Part shown: positions 26,064 through 35,505 of the stretch, piece by piece
Layout: each line of letters starts with the position of its first letter
Position numbering within the stretch: position 1 is the first letter of the stretch
Assembly (NCBI GenBank): GCA_903887275.1
Contig: CAISPD010000090.1
Coordinates: 1-58,360, forward strand
DNA length: 58,360 nucleotides
Direction of reading: 5' to 3'
Source of the DNA: an uncultured Mucilaginibacter sp.
Lineage (GTDB): Bacteria; Bacteroidota; Bacteroidia; Sphingobacteriales; Sphingobacteriaceae
Position numbers and translations under genes: made by a program
Notes under the pieces: generated by a model
Database searches by the model: none
The model's input: only the letters and a program-made list of their open reading frames with translations
What the model was told of the DNA's origin: nothing

Positions 26064-28274
26064 GTGACCATTAAGCTGGAAAGAAATTCATTAAAAAAAC
26101 TGGCAGTAATTGGTCTGATCATCCTTCCCATTATTTGCTTTAGCAATGACGGTCGCGGAAAAAATAATAGCGCTATCGCGATAAACCCAAATCAACTACC
26201 CGTTATAACTACAAGCACCGTAGTGGGTACGATTCAGGGTTGCGAGGGCACAGCCTCTGCCAGCCCCAATATCGGGCAGTTTACTGTAGCCGGCACATTC
26301 CTGATCGGAGATATTACCCTAACACCTCCTGCCGATTTCGATATTTCGCTTACTGCCGTCGGTGGCTATTCACGAAGCCTTGTCATCAAACAAGTTGCTG
26401 GCGCAGTTATCAGTACAACAATCTATGTTCGATCGGCAGCTGGTGCTACCGGTAATATATTGGGTTCTGTTACGATCACCACGCCCGGGGCGAATCCATC
26501 AACAGTTCCACTCACCGGTTCGGTAAACCCATTGCCCACCATCAATACAGTTAACAATCAAACCTTTAATGCGGGTACTGCCAGTTCGCCGATCAATTTT
26601 ACTGGCACAGGCGATGTTTATACCTGGACAAACAACAATCCTGCAATCGGCTTGCCAGCTACCGGTACAGGCAATATCAGTTCATTTATCCCCAGCAATG
26701 GTAGTGGTACAGCTGTTTTTGCTTCAATCACCGTCACACCAAATAATTCAAATACCGGATGCAGCGGAACACCCATTTCTTTTAATATTACGATTAATCC
26801 TGCAGCCGTTCAGCCGGGAATCAACGCGGGTAATGTTAGCGGCACCATTGCAGCCTGTGCTGGTACAGCTTCTATTGATCCCAACATTCTACAGTTTTCA
26901 GTTTCAGGCAGTGCATTAACCGGCAACATCACGGCAACTGTAAGTGCTGGTTTTGAAATATCGCTTACGCCTACCAGCGGGTATGGAAATAATTTGATTA
27001 TTGCTGAAAATGGCGGAACGGTTAACAACACCAATATTTATATCAGGTCGGCAGCTTCAGCCTCCGGGAATATAAATGGCAACGTGGTGCTTTCATCACC
27101 TGGTGTCCCGGTTCAAAGTATCCCTGTAAGCGGAACAGTATTTGCCATACCTGGCATCAATACAATCCCTGATATTGTTAAAACTGCCGGTGCTGTTATT
27201 CCGACCATTCAAATCACAGGAACAGGCGCAGTATATACCTGGACCAATGATTCGCCTGGTATAGGCCTGCCAGCAAACGGAAGCGGCGACATACCAGCTT
27301 TTACAGCAATCAATACCGGCGCTACGCCTATAAAGGCAACTATTACTGTATTAGGCAGCACAAATACCAATCCGGCTTGTAACAGTGCTCCGTTGGCATT
27401 TACTATCACCATTAATCCGGCCCCGCTGCCAACGCTGTCTGCAAATGCATCGTTGAAGGGATTTGTTACTACCTATGGCAGCCCTTCGGCAGCACAGAGT
27501 TTTCAGGTTTCGGGAAATAATCTGTCAGGTGCTATTCAGATGAGCGCACCGCCCGGCTTTGAAATAAGTACCGATAACAATAGTTTTAGTAATAGCTTAA
27601 CGCTGAGTAATGCTGGAACTGTAAACGCGATCAGCATTTACCTGAGGCTGGCAGCAGCAACGGCTGCGGGAAACAGTTACACCGGGGATATAATTTTAGC
27701 GAGCAATGGCACACCCGATGTAAAAATTTCTATCCCTAATAGTATCGTCAATAAAGCACTGCTCATTATAACTGCCGATGATATTTCAAAGGCACAGGGC
27801 ACCCCAAATCCTTCGTTTACTTTTACCTATACCGGATTTCAGAATGGCGACCAGCCATCACAGCTTACTAAACTGCCGGTAGCAACAACTATCGCTGATA
27901 TTTATTCGGATGTTGGAAGCTACATTATTAATTTGGGCGGTGCGGAATCACCAAATTACACCTTTCAGTATAATACCGGTATCCTAAAAGTATTGGCATC
28001 TCTTCAATTTGTTACGATACCAAATGCTTTCACCCCTAATGGTGATGGCACTAACGATCTTTGGAATATCCCCCAATTAGTAAACTTTCCGGATTGTACG
28101 GTCTCCATCTACTCCAGGTACGGTAATCTTGTTTTTCAGTCGCATGGTTATCCGAGGCCCTGGGATGGTACCTCAAAGGGTGCCAGCGTACCAACTGGTA
28201 CCTATTATTATGTGATCGAATCGGGGCTCAATGGTCTTAAGCCGCTTTCAGGCTATGTGGCTGTTTTACATTAA
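26064..28274 (+). CDS. Repeat surface protein with type IX secretion (type B) sorting domain
   Basis: A 736-residue protein. The reading frame has a stop just upstream, and GTG at 26064 is the only start that keeps the signal peptide (residues about 10-26). Three copies of a roughly 105-residue beta domain follow (starting near residues 50, 255 and 465; typical text GNI..SVTITTPG), separated by linkers with VYTWTN and IPAF motifs. An MBG-type domain and a C-terminal sorting domain (IPNAFTPNGDGTNDLWNI) end the protein. It lies 70 bp after the NHL protein and has a paralogous C terminus, suggesting joint origin and use. Confidence 0.82.
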   Translation: MTIKLERNSLKKLAVIGLIILPIICFSNDGRGKNNSAIAINPNQLPVITTSTVVGTIQGCEGTASASPNIGQFTVAGTFLIGDITLTPPADFDISLTAVGGYSRSLVIKQVAGAVISTTIYVRSAAGATGNILGSVTITTPGANPSTVPLTGSVNPLPTINTVNNQTFNAGTASSPINFTGTGDVYTWTNNNPAIGLPATGTGNISSFIPSNGSGTAVFASITVTPNNSNTGCSGTPISFNITINPAAVQPGINAGNVSGTIAACAGTASIDPNILQFSVSGSALTGNITATVSAGFEISLTPTSGYGNNLIIAENGGTVNNTNIYIRSAASASGNINGNVVLSSPGVPVQSIPVSGTVFAIPGINTIPDIVKTAGAVIPTIQITGTGAVYTWTNDSPGIGLPANGSGDIPAFTAINTGATPIKATITVLGSTNTNPACNSAPLAFTITINPAPLPTLSANASLKGFVTTYGSPSAAQSFQVSGNNLSGAIQMSAPPGFEISTDNNSFSNSLTLSNAGTVNAISIYLRLAAATAAGNSYTGDIILASNGTPDVKISIPNSIVNKALLIITADDISKAQGTPNPSFTFTYTGFQNGDQPSQLTKLPVATTIADIYSDVGSYIINLGGAESPNYTFQYNTGILKVLASLQFVTIPNAFTPNGDGTNDLWNIPQLVNFPDCTVSIYSRYGNLVFQSHGYPRPWDGTSKGASVPTGTYYYVIESGLNGLKPLSGYVAVLH

Positions 28275-28331
28275 AATCAGGTATTTAATAATTTTCAGCA
28301 ACTTCTTTTTTACACGTCCGTAAAAATAATT

Positions 28332-28613
28332 ATGCGAGGCTTTATTACCATTCCTGCTTCTGTATCCTGCGCGGTCTGCAAATATTGCGGCGCCCGCCCT
28401 ATCATTGCCATGGCAGAGATAGGCGAATATATTGTTAAATGCCCCAACAGCGAAGGTCACTATCAAACCGAACCAGGCTTAATTGACATGGACGACTGGA
28501 ACCTGCATAACATCCCCGCAGCAAATCGCCAGATTGATGTTGCTCCCGGACATTCTTCCGAACATTTCTTTTTCCTCAACGGTGCTATCATGTCACTTGA
28601 AAATATCGACTAA
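28332..28613 (+). CDS. Small protein with a possible zinc-binding cysteine pair
   Basis: A 93-residue protein of unknown family. Near the N terminus it has CAVCKYCG and about 24 residues later a single Cys in KCPNSEGH, followed by a His, which could make a metal site. It has no signal peptide or membrane segment. The acidic, Asn-rich tail (GLIDMDDWN) is not recognised. I cannot assign a function. Confidence 0.6.
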   Translation: MRGFITIPASVSCAVCKYCGARPIIAMAEIGEYIVKCPNSEGHYQTEPGLIDMDDWNLHNIPAANRQIDVAPGHSSEHFFFLNGAIMSLENID

Positions 28614-28691
28614 TCCTATAGCGGAAATCGATTAATTTTTTTATCATTGCAGCGGCCAATCAATTTTTGACATTTGGCAGACGAATCGAAT

Positions 28692-28709
28692 TAGATGTTT
28701 AAACATATA
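28692..28709. promoter_or_regulatory. Palindromic site in the yceI promoter
   Basis: ATGTTTAAACAT (28695-28706) is a perfect 12-bp palindrome, extended to 18 bp with a single mismatch pair. It ends 5 bp before the -7 box at 28715, so a bound protein would block polymerase. YceI genes are often under repressor control, but the regulator is not seen here. Confidence 0.5.
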
Positions 28710-28714
28710 GTTTT

Positions 28715-28722
28715 TATATTTG
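28715..28722 (+). promoter_or_regulatory. -7 promoter box of yceI
   Basis: TATATTTG matches the Bacteroidota -7 consensus TAnnTTTG exactly and lies 36 bp upstream of the chosen ATG. It also rules out the upstream start at 28720. Confidence 0.65.
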
Positions 28723-28758
28723 CGGTATAATTTGACAAATCACCTTTACAATCGAAAA

Positions 28759-29334
28759 ATGAAAAAAGTATTTTTATTTGTTGTTGCAGTTCTTTTCAGC
28801 ACCGTAACCTTTGCACAAGCAACCTGGAATGTAGACAAGGCACATTCGCACCTGACATTCACCATTACCCACTTAGCTGTTTCCGACGTAGACGGAACAT
28901 TCAAAGAATTTGATGCTACGATCTCAGCTTCAAAACCCGATTTTAGCGATGCTAAATTTAGTTTCACTGCAAAAGCAGCTTCTGTGACCACTGGTGTTGA
29001 GCCACGTGACAACCACATTAAAAGTCCTGATTTCTTTGATGTTGCTAAATATCCTACTGTTACTTTCACCAGCACTACAATTACACCAACCAGCGCCGGT
29101 CACTATACATTAACCGGTAACCTGACCCTGGCTGGCGTAACAAAACCAATTAGTGTTGAACTTTGGTATCGCGGTACCATTACCAACCCAATGAGCAAAG
29201 GCCCGGATGCCGGGTTCCAGATCACCGGTACTATCAAACGTTCTGACTTTACATTTGGTAGCAAATTTGGTTCACCTTTATTGAGCGATGAAGTAACATT
29301 CAAAGCCTCGGGTGAATTTGCTAAAGCTAACTAA
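28759..29334 (+). CDS. yceI: YceI-family periplasmic lipid-binding protein
   Basis: A 191-residue protein with a signal peptide of about 19 residues (ending TFAQ). The mature part starts ATWNVDKAHSHLTFTITHL, the hallmark of YceI, and continues as an extended lipocalin-like beta barrel that binds a long isoprenoid or fatty acid. The start was set by the -7 box at 28715. Family members are linked to stress and polyisoprenoid binding in the periplasm. It has its own promoter palindrome and terminator. Confidence 0.92.
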   Translation: MKKVFLFVVAVLFSTVTFAQATWNVDKAHSHLTFTITHLAVSDVDGTFKEFDATISASKPDFSDAKFSFTAKAASVTTGVEPRDNHIKSPDFFDVAKYPTVTFTSTTITPTSAGHYTLTGNLTLAGVTKPISVELWYRGTITNPMSKGPDAGFQITGTIKRSDFTFGSKFGSPLLSDEVTFKASGEFAKAN

Positions 29335-29356
29335 GCATCTGTGACGATATTTTAAG

Positions 29357-29387
29357 AGGCGGTTCCGGTTGGAGCCGCTTTTTTTTT
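29357..29387 (+). terminator. Intrinsic terminator of yceI
   Basis: GCGGTTCC and GGAGCCGC form an 8-bp stem with one G-T pair and a GGTT loop, followed by nine T residues, 24 bp after the stop codon. Confidence 0.9.
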
Positions 29388-29528
29388 CTTTTATTTTTTC
29401 TATTTCCGGCAAATAGATGTTAGTTCCAACAAAACACTTGTACTTTGTAAGCTAATTATTACTTTTATAAATAATTTAAAAAGTACCCGGCGGACGGCCC
29501 TCTGTCCTGCTAAACCTGTAGTATCGGG

Positions 29529-30749
29529 ATGGAGATTAAACCCAAAAGCGCAATTAAAGGCTCACAGCTAAAGAATCTGATCATCAAAAGACTTTATTTT
29601 GATAAGGCAATGTCGTGTGCCGAGTTGAGTGAATTGTTTGACAAAAGTATCCCTTCCATAGCCAAAGCAATCAACGAACTTATTGATGAAGGTTTTGTAA
29701 TTGAGCAGGGATATGCACCATCAAGTGGCGGACGCCGCCCATTGCTTTATTCGATCAAGGCTGATGCCATTTATATCCTTGCTATTGCCATGGATCAGTT
29801 ATCCACCCGAATTCAACTGCTCGACCTGTTCAATAACCCGGTCTCTGAATCGGTTTCCTTTGACCTGAAATTGCAAAACAATCCGAATGCACTAAATATT
29901 CTTGTTAACAATATCAACCGATATATAGACAAAGCACCGGTTACAAAGGAGCGCATAGCTGGCATTGGTATAGGGATGCCTGGATTTGTAAATGTAGTTG
30001 AAGGAATAAATTATACCTACCTGCATCCTGGGTCCAAGAGCCTGACGCAATACATCAGCGATGAGACCGGACTTGCTACTTACATCGATAATGATTCAAG
30101 CCTGATAGCCCTGGCCGAGCAAAAATTCGGGATCGCTAAATCGCAAAAGGACGTTATGGTAGTAAACCTGGGCTGGGGAATAGGTTTGGGTATGATCGTA
30201 AAAAGTGAAATATACCGTGGTCATAATGGACTTGCAGGCGAATTTAGTCATATTCCACTTTCGGAAGACGACACATTATGTGCCTGTGGTAAACGCGGTT
30301 GCCTGGAAACCGCAGCCTCTTTAATGGTTGTAGCCCAGAAGGCAATTGAGGGTATACAAAATGGCCGCGTAACCAGTTTAAAATCCTTAGAAAATTATCC
30401 TTCGAAAGAACTAGGCGACGCAATAATGGAAGCTGCCGGAAATGGCGACCAGTTTGCAATTGAGCTATTGAGCGACGCAGGTTACAAAATAGGTAAAGCT
30501 ATAGCTATTCTGATCCATATCATGAACCCCAAAACCGTGGTTTTGAGCGGCCGGGGTGCCCGATCAGGCAAAATATTGCTGGCTCCTATTCAGCAGGCCC
30601 TGCATAAATATTGTATTCCCCGGCTTGCGGAAAGTACTGAACTACTGATCTCAGAACTCGGCTTCGATGCTGAGCTTATAGGTGCTGCGGTGTTGATGAT
30701 GGAAAATTTTGATAAGGAAATCAAAAATCCGATGCTGGCGGCCGGCTAA
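29529..30749 (+). CDS. ROK-family transcriptional regulator or sugar kinase
   Basis: A 406-residue protein. Residues about 12-70 form a winged helix DNA-binding domain (CAELSELFDKSIPSIAKAINEL) and the remainder is a ROK domain with the phosphate loop-like segment GIGIGMPG and the zinc motif CACGKRGCLE. Such NagC/XylR-like proteins repress sugar genes and respond to a phosphosugar. A sugar gene cluster is not nearby; the Gfo/Idh oxidoreductase at 32309 is the nearest candidate. Regulation by its own product is probable but not shown. Confidence 0.9.
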   Translation: MEIKPKSAIKGSQLKNLIIKRLYFDKAMSCAELSELFDKSIPSIAKAINELIDEGFVIEQGYAPSSGGRRPLLYSIKADAIYILAIAMDQLSTRIQLLDLFNNPVSESVSFDLKLQNNPNALNILVNNINRYIDKAPVTKERIAGIGIGMPGFVNVVEGINYTYLHPGSKSLTQYISDETGLATYIDNDSSLIALAEQKFGIAKSQKDVMVVNLGWGIGLGMIVKSEIYRGHNGLAGEFSHIPLSEDDTLCACGKRGCLETAASLMVVAQKAIEGIQNGRVTSLKSLENYPSKELGDAIMEAAGNGDQFAIELLSDAGYKIGKAIAILIHIMNPKTVVLSGRGARSGKILLAPIQQALHKYCIPRLAESTELLISELGFDAELIGAAVLMMENFDKEIKNPMLAAG

Positions 30750-30845
30750 ATTGATTTTACCTCAGCGATATATTCTGGTTATAAATAATCATATGTGTTA
30801 AATATCTCCACTAATGATTATCATTGTAGCAAACCATACGCCTGA

Positions 30846-31502
30846 ATGCGCATTCTTATTCTTGGACCCACCGGAAGACTAGGCCGTATACTTGTAGACG
30901 AAGCACTAAAACGCGGACATCAGGTAAACGTATTGGTTAGTCATGAATATCGGCTGAAAACTGCCCCCAGTCTTTTAAAGGTTTTTGAAGGTACGCCGCT
31001 CAATCAATATACAGTAGCTGAAGCTATGCAGGGCTGCGATGCGGTGATGAGTGCACTAAATATTTCCAGAACTTCAGATTTCCCCTGGGCCAGTTTGCGT
31101 ACTGGCCGGGAATTTATGTCAATATCCCTGAAAAATATCCTCGGTGCGATGGAGATAACTAAAGTGAAACGCATTATCATTACTACTGCCTGGGGGGTAG
31201 CCGAAACCCGGAAAGATATACCCTTCTGGTTTCGCTGGCTCATAGAACATAGCAATATCCGTTATCCTTACCTGGATCATGAACGACAGGAAGAATTGAT
31301 AAAATTATCGGATACCGCGTGGACAGTGGTGCGCCCGGTAGGCCTTACTAATTCACTTGCGGACAAACCGATCAGAGTTACGCTCGAAAATAAACCAAAA
31401 CCCAGGCTGCAGATCAGCAGATCAAATACCGCTAGTTTCATGCTTGATGTTCTCGAGCAAGATCTTTATGTACATCAATTTCCGGTTATTTCGGAAGAAT
31501 AA
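30846..31502 (+). CDS. NAD(P)-binding protein, NmrA/SDR-like
   Basis: A 218-residue Rossmann-fold protein. The dinucleotide motif GPTGRLGRIL lies at residues 7-16; later segments AMQGCDAVMSAL and WTVVRPVGLTN are usual for atypical short-chain dehydrogenases of the NAD(P)H-binding (NmrA/BLVR-B-like) group. These bind NADP and act as reductases or redox sensors. It converges on the HAD gene with 3 bp between the two. Confidence 0.85.
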   Translation: MRILILGPTGRLGRILVDEALKRGHQVNVLVSHEYRLKTAPSLLKVFEGTPLNQYTVAEAMQGCDAVMSALNISRTSDFPWASLRTGREFMSISLKNILGAMEITKVKRIIITTAWGVAETRKDIPFWFRWLIEHSNIRYPYLDHERQEELIKLSDTAWTVVRPVGLTNSLADKPIRVTLENKPKPRLQISRSNTASFMLDVLEQDLYVHQFPVISEE

Positions 31503-31505
31503 CCA

Positions 31506-32159
31506 TCAAAGCAATTCCTGCAATTGCGCCAGTGCGTCAATTCTTGCAACCAGGCCCTCCTGCACGTCGCCAAATCCATAGGAAGCAAAAATGAAGGGCA
31601 CACCGGCTTTGGTGGCCGAATCGCGATCGCCGGTGGTATCGCCAACATAAACCGGAGATATTAACCCATGATCGTTCACAATGTCTTTGATATTCTCGGC
31701 CTTGGGCTGGCCCTTGGTGCCATAACACTGGTGTGCCAGGAAATGGTCAGCCACCGGGCAATGACTCAGAAAGGTTTCAATATAACCACGCTGACAATTG
31801 CTGACAATATATAATTTATAGTGCTGTGACAGGTATTTGATAGTTTCTGACAGCTGCGGATAAAGGTCGCCTCCAATTTCATTCAGCGTATCGATCTCGC
31901 TTTTGGCACAAACCGCTTTAAAATTGTCGCGCTGTTGTACATCCATGTCAGGCAGTAAAACCTCAAAGATAACGTCATAGGCCATACCCGTAATTGAACG
32001 AACCCGTTCGCGGGTGATTGGCGCCACCTCATACCCTACCTGCTGTCTTGCTTTTTCCCAGGCGATGGCAACATTACCGGTTGAGTCCCATAAAGTTCCA
32101 TCCAGATCGAAAATTATACTGTCGAATTTATTTTTGAGCGAGGTTGATTCCAATTGCAT
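31506..32159 (-). CDS. HAD-superfamily hydrolase, paralogue of the one at 13322
   Basis: A 217-residue enzyme with motif I FDLDGTLWDS, motif II YIVSNC and motif IV VYVGDTTGDRD. It aligns end to end with the protein at 13322-13963, including the rare SNC and YGTK/YGTN segments, so both come from one duplication in this lineage. Probably a phosphoglycolate-phosphatase-like phosphomonoesterase; the substrate is unknown. Confidence 0.88.
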   Translation of the reverse strand: MQLESTSLKNKFDSIIFDLDGTLWDSTGNVAIAWEKARQQVGYEVAPITRERVRSITGMAYDVIFEVLLPDMDVQQRDNFKAVCAKSEIDTLNEIGGDLYPQLSETIKYLSQHYKLYIVSNCQRGYIETFLSHCPVADHFLAHQCYGTKGQPKAENIKDIVNDHGLISPVYVGDTTGDRDSATKAGVPFIFASYGFGDVQEGLVARIDALAQLQELL

Positions 32160-32308
32160 GTGGGCAAAAATAGAAGATTTATTTTGCCGCTAAACTTATT
32201 TCCCGGGTCTTTTTAAATTAAATACCGGCTGTAAACCTAAACATAAAATGATAACCTGAAATAATGAGCCTGGAAACTAAATACCTTTTAGCTACAATTA
32301 TATCAACA

Positions 32309-33412
32309 TCAAACAACGCTGATTTTTTCTCCGGTATCCAAACTACGGTAAATAGCATCTACCACTTTCATGTCTTTCAAACCTTCCTCACCCGGCACCC
32401 GCGACTGCCGGTTCTGCCATACACACTCAGCAAAATCATCCATTTGCAAAGCCTGGTGAATAACTTGTGGTAATTTCATTGCACCAGCTGAGGTATAGCC
32501 CTCAACCTGGCCATATCCATAAGCCGGCTCAAGCCCAAATTTGCCATGTTCGGCTTCTACATGCAAATAGCCCCAGTTATTGTTATAACTCGATTTTCCT
32601 GTGGTGATCAAGCCTCCCGGAAATTCAAGCTCCCAGTAGATCGTTTCATCAACTTCTTTAAAAAATTCCGGTCTGGTCTTTTCCTGCCTTGCTTTTACAG
32701 ATACAGGTTCCTGATCCAGCGTATACCGGGCACCTTGTATCGAATAAATTCCCATATCCATCAATGCTCCGCCACCAGACATCGCTTTTTTCAGGCGCCA
32801 GTTGTCGTTATTGCCCTGAAAATTAAAACCGTTCCCTGTATCTATGGATTTAACTTTTCCATAGATCTGATGTTGACCCAAACGCATTATTTCCATATTA
32901 TGCGGCTCAAAATGCAAGCGATAGCCAATTGAAAGTAACCTATCTGCTTTTTTACAGGCCGCTATCATTTCCTCACACTCTTTGGCGTTGAGCGCCATCG
33001 GTTTCTCGCAGATCACATGTTTACCCGCCTGAGCTGCACGTATGGTGAACTCTTTATGCATAAAAACAGGTAAAACCACATAAATGATATCGATATCCGG
33101 ATTATCTTTTATCTGGTCGAAATTCTCATAATTATAGATATTCTTGTCCTGCAAATTATATTGCTTTTTCCATGCCGCAGCTTTTGCAGGGTGTCCAGTG
33201 ACGATGCCAGCCAGATAACAGTTCTTAGTATGCTGCAGGGCCGGAGCCAACTGTCCAAAACTATAATAACCCAGGCCAACCAGTGCAATACCAAGCTTTT
33301 TGTTAGATGCAGGTGTAAATGCCGAAAGGGTATTAGACAATGCAAGTGCCCCGGCACCAATTGATCCGGCGCGTAAAAATTCGCGGCGCGACCAGGAATT
33401 AAGCGTTTTCAT
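32309..33412 (-). CDS. Gfo/Idh/MocA-family oxidoreductase with Tat signal
   Basis: A 367-residue protein. The N terminus holds a Tat-type twin-arginine motif (SRREFLRAG) and hydrophobic stretch, so it is exported folded. Next comes the Rossmann fold (GIALVGLGYYSFGQL) and the signature EKPMALN with the catalytic Lys. Members bind NAD(P) and oxidise or reduce sugars; periplasmic family members in Bacteroidota act in sugar breakdown. The DUF1080 protein at 54535 could be a functional relative but is not linked. Confidence 0.9.
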   Translation of the reverse strand: MKTLNSWSRREFLRAGSIGAGALALSNTLSAFTPASNKKLGIALVGLGYYSFGQLAPALQHTKNCYLAGIVTGHPAKAAAWKKQYNLQDKNIYNYENFDQIKDNPDIDIIYVVLPVFMHKEFTIRAAQAGKHVICEKPMALNAKECEEMIAACKKADRLLSIGYRLHFEPHNMEIMRLGQHQIYGKVKSIDTGNGFNFQGNNDNWRLKKAMSGGGALMDMGIYSIQGARYTLDQEPVSVKARQEKTRPEFFKEVDETIYWELEFPGGLITTGKSSYNNNWGYLHVEAEHGKFGLEPAYGYGQVEGYTSAGAMKLPQVIHQALQMDDFAECVWQNRQSRVPGEEGLKDMKVVDAIYRSLDTGEKISVV

Positions 33413-33507
33413 GAACCAATGTTTGATTATAAAATTAAGATTTTACAATCAACAATAGGCTTATCGATAATTAAAGTTTAAAGTTTCGTCAAAAACAAGG
33501 CTTGGGA

Positions 33508-34359
33508 TCAGGGTTGAGTCTCCAATTCCGTTTTGTATTTTTTTACAGCCCTGGTTATTGATTGCACGATAGCATCCTGTCCATCGTCAGAACTCAGGTA
33601 CTCTTCATCTTTGGGATTATTTATATAACCGGTTTCAATCAGTACCGCAGGCATGGCACTTTGCTGCAAAACCAGTACACCTTGTTCCCTCACGCCAAGA
33701 CTGTATCTGCCATCCGTATTTTTAAACTCCTTGTTTACCAGGTCAGCAAATCTAATACACTGCTTCCTGAATTTTTGTTGAAATGCGCTCAATACAATGG
33801 TGTTTATAGCATCGTTTGCCCCATAGCCACTATATTTTTTTTGATAGTCCTTTTCAAGATAAACCGCCGAGTTTTCCTGGATCGCTTCTAGTTGTTCTTC
33901 CTTTCGGTGATATCCATAAACCAGCAGCAACACGCCATGATCTGAGCTTACTTTCTGAGGCGAAGAGTTACAATGGATAGATATGAACAGATCGCCCTTA
34001 TTTTCAGCAGCTATTTCATCCCGACGGTGCAACTCAACAAAATTATCGGTTGAGCGTGTCATCACCACATGCAGTGTGGGTAGTTGCTGTTGCAATACTA
34101 TTTTTAATTTTTTTGCGATAGCCAGCGCAACATTCTTTTCTTTGGCATAGGCACCATGGGCTCCCGGGTCCTTGCCGCCATGGCCTGCATCAATAACTAC
34201 AGTACGAAACCTGAAGGCTGGCGCTTTTATCGTATCGGTTTTCAGGGTAGGCAAATGGTGCTTCTTTTTTGATTCCTGAGCCCTTGCCGCTCCACAAAAA
34301 AATGCAACTGGAATGAGCAGGAAAATTGCCAAGACTATAGAAAGTATATTTTTAACCAT
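33508..34359 (-). CDS. N-acetylmuramoyl-L-alanine amidase (Amidase_3)
   Basis: A 283-residue exported cell-wall enzyme. Zinc ligand motifs are visible: VVIDAGHGGKDPGA, a Glu in the ALAIAKKLK region, SIHCNSSP, and the catalytic Glu in VLIETGYINNP. The signal segment begins MVKNILSIVLAIFLL. The start at 34359 was chosen over 34422 because a -7 box (34387-34394) lies between them, so the longer version would not be on the main transcript. It cleaves the bond between muramic acid and the peptide stem during cell separation. Confidence 0.9.
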   Translation of the reverse strand: MVKNILSIVLAIFLLIPVAFFCGAARAQESKKKHHLPTLKTDTIKAPAFRFRTVVIDAGHGGKDPGAHGAYAKEKNVALAIAKKLKIVLQQQLPTLHVVMTRSTDNFVELHRRDEIAAENKGDLFISIHCNSSPQKVSSDHGVLLLVYGYHRKEEQLEAIQENSAVYLEKDYQKKYSGYGANDAINTIVLSAFQQKFRKQCIRFADLVNKEFKNTDGRYSLGVREQGVLVLQQSAMPAVLIETGYINNPKDEEYLSSDDGQDAIVQSITRAVKKYKTELETQP

Positions 34360-34386
34360 AAACCGCCTGTAAAATGATACCGCGTA

Positions 34387-34394
34387 CAAAGTTA
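34387..34394 (-). promoter_or_regulatory. -7 promoter box of the amidase gene
   Basis: Read leftward the sequence is TAACTTTG, a full match to TAnnTTTG, 27 bp upstream of the chosen ATG. Confidence 0.6.
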
Positions 34395-34454
34395 AACTAA
34401 AAAAAGGCCATAGCAGCCCCAATTATGCACAAACCCAAATGATGCGGGGTGCGA

Positions 34455-35504
34455 TCAGATCACCGTGATAAGTTTGCCGCCGTCCTGTTGCTGCAACCAG
34501 CCAAATGGCTTGATATTTTCTTCGGGTATACCATATTCTCTGAGTACAGTTTCAAATTCATGTTCGTGCTCATGTGCTACGGCAACCAATAAACCTCCAC
34601 TTGTTTGCGGGTCCGCCAAAATATTGCGTTGCCTTTCGGTAAGCGGCTGTATCTTATCTCCATAGCTTGACCAATTTCTGTTGGTGCCGCCCGGTACACT
34701 TCCCTGATCAAGATACCAGTCGATAGCGTCGATCTTAGGCACTTTTTCAAATTCAATGACAGCACTCAAGCCACTGCCTTCACACATTTCGGCCAGGTGA
34801 CCCAGTAAACCAAAACCGGTTACATCGGTCATCGCTTTTACAAAATCAAGTTTGCCCAAATGCTCGCCGATGCTATTTAATTTCACCATGCTATTGAATG
34901 CAAGTGCGGCATGCCCGTCCTGTAAAATACCTTTTTTCTGTGCCGTGGTCAGTATACCTACACCCAGCGATTTGGTAAGGTATAAACGGCACCCAGCGGT
35001 GGCCGTGGAATTTTGTTTTAAATTTTTAATATCAACCAGTCCGTTTACCGCAAGTCCAAAAACAGGTTCGGGGCAGTCAATACTGTGGCCGCCAGCCAGA
35101 CTAATGCCGGCTTCGGCACAAATAGCTCTCGAACCTTCCAATACTTTTTGCGCTATTGCTGCCGGTAGTTTATCAATAGGCCAGCCCAAAATTGCTATTG
35201 CTAAAACTGGTTTGCCACCCATAGCATAAACATCGCTGATGGCATTGGCTGAAGCAACGCGTCCAAAGTCGAATGCGTCGTCAACAATCGGCATAAAAAA
35301 ATCGGTAGTTGAAATTAGTGCCGTACCGTTGCCCAGATCAAATACTGCAGCATCATCGCGTTTGTCATTTCCCACCAATAAATTGCTATCGGGCTGGTAT
35401 TTGATCGGGCTATGAAGTATTTTATCCAATATAGCGGGACTGATCTTACAGCCGCAGCCGGCACCGTGAGAATATTGCGTTAGTTTAATTTCTTCCTGTA
35501 TCAT
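34455..35504 (-). CDS. selD: Selenide, water dikinase (selenophosphate synthase)
   Basis: A 349-residue enzyme that makes selenophosphate from selenide and ATP. The catalytic residues are Cys17 and Lys20 in GAGCGCK, the same numbering as in Escherichia coli; the codon at 17 is TGC, so this is a cysteine, not a selenocysteine version. The gene starts 1 bp after the mnmH stop, so the two are one operon. Selenophosphate is the selenium donor for MnmH. No selA or selB is present in the window. Confidence 0.95.
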   Translation of the reverse strand: MIQEEIKLTQYSHGAGCGCKISPAILDKILHSPIKYQPDSNLLVGNDKRDDAAVFDLGNGTALISTTDFFMPIVDDAFDFGRVASANAISDVYAMGGKPVLAIAILGWPIDKLPAAIAQKVLEGSRAICAEAGISLAGGHSIDCPEPVFGLAVNGLVDIKNLKQNSTATAGCRLYLTKSLGVGILTTAQKKGILQDGHAALAFNSMVKLNSIGEHLGKLDFVKAMTDVTGFGLLGHLAEMCEGSGLSAVIEFEKVPKIDAIDWYLDQGSVPGGTNRNWSSYGDKIQPLTERQRNILADPQTSGGLLVAVAHEHEHEFETVLREYGIPEENIKPFGWLQQQDGGKLITVI

Positions 35505-35505
35505 T

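Noticed and set aside
35430-35504. Selenocysteine codon in selD
   Set aside because: The catalytic codon is TGC (Cys17), not TGA, so no recoding is needed.
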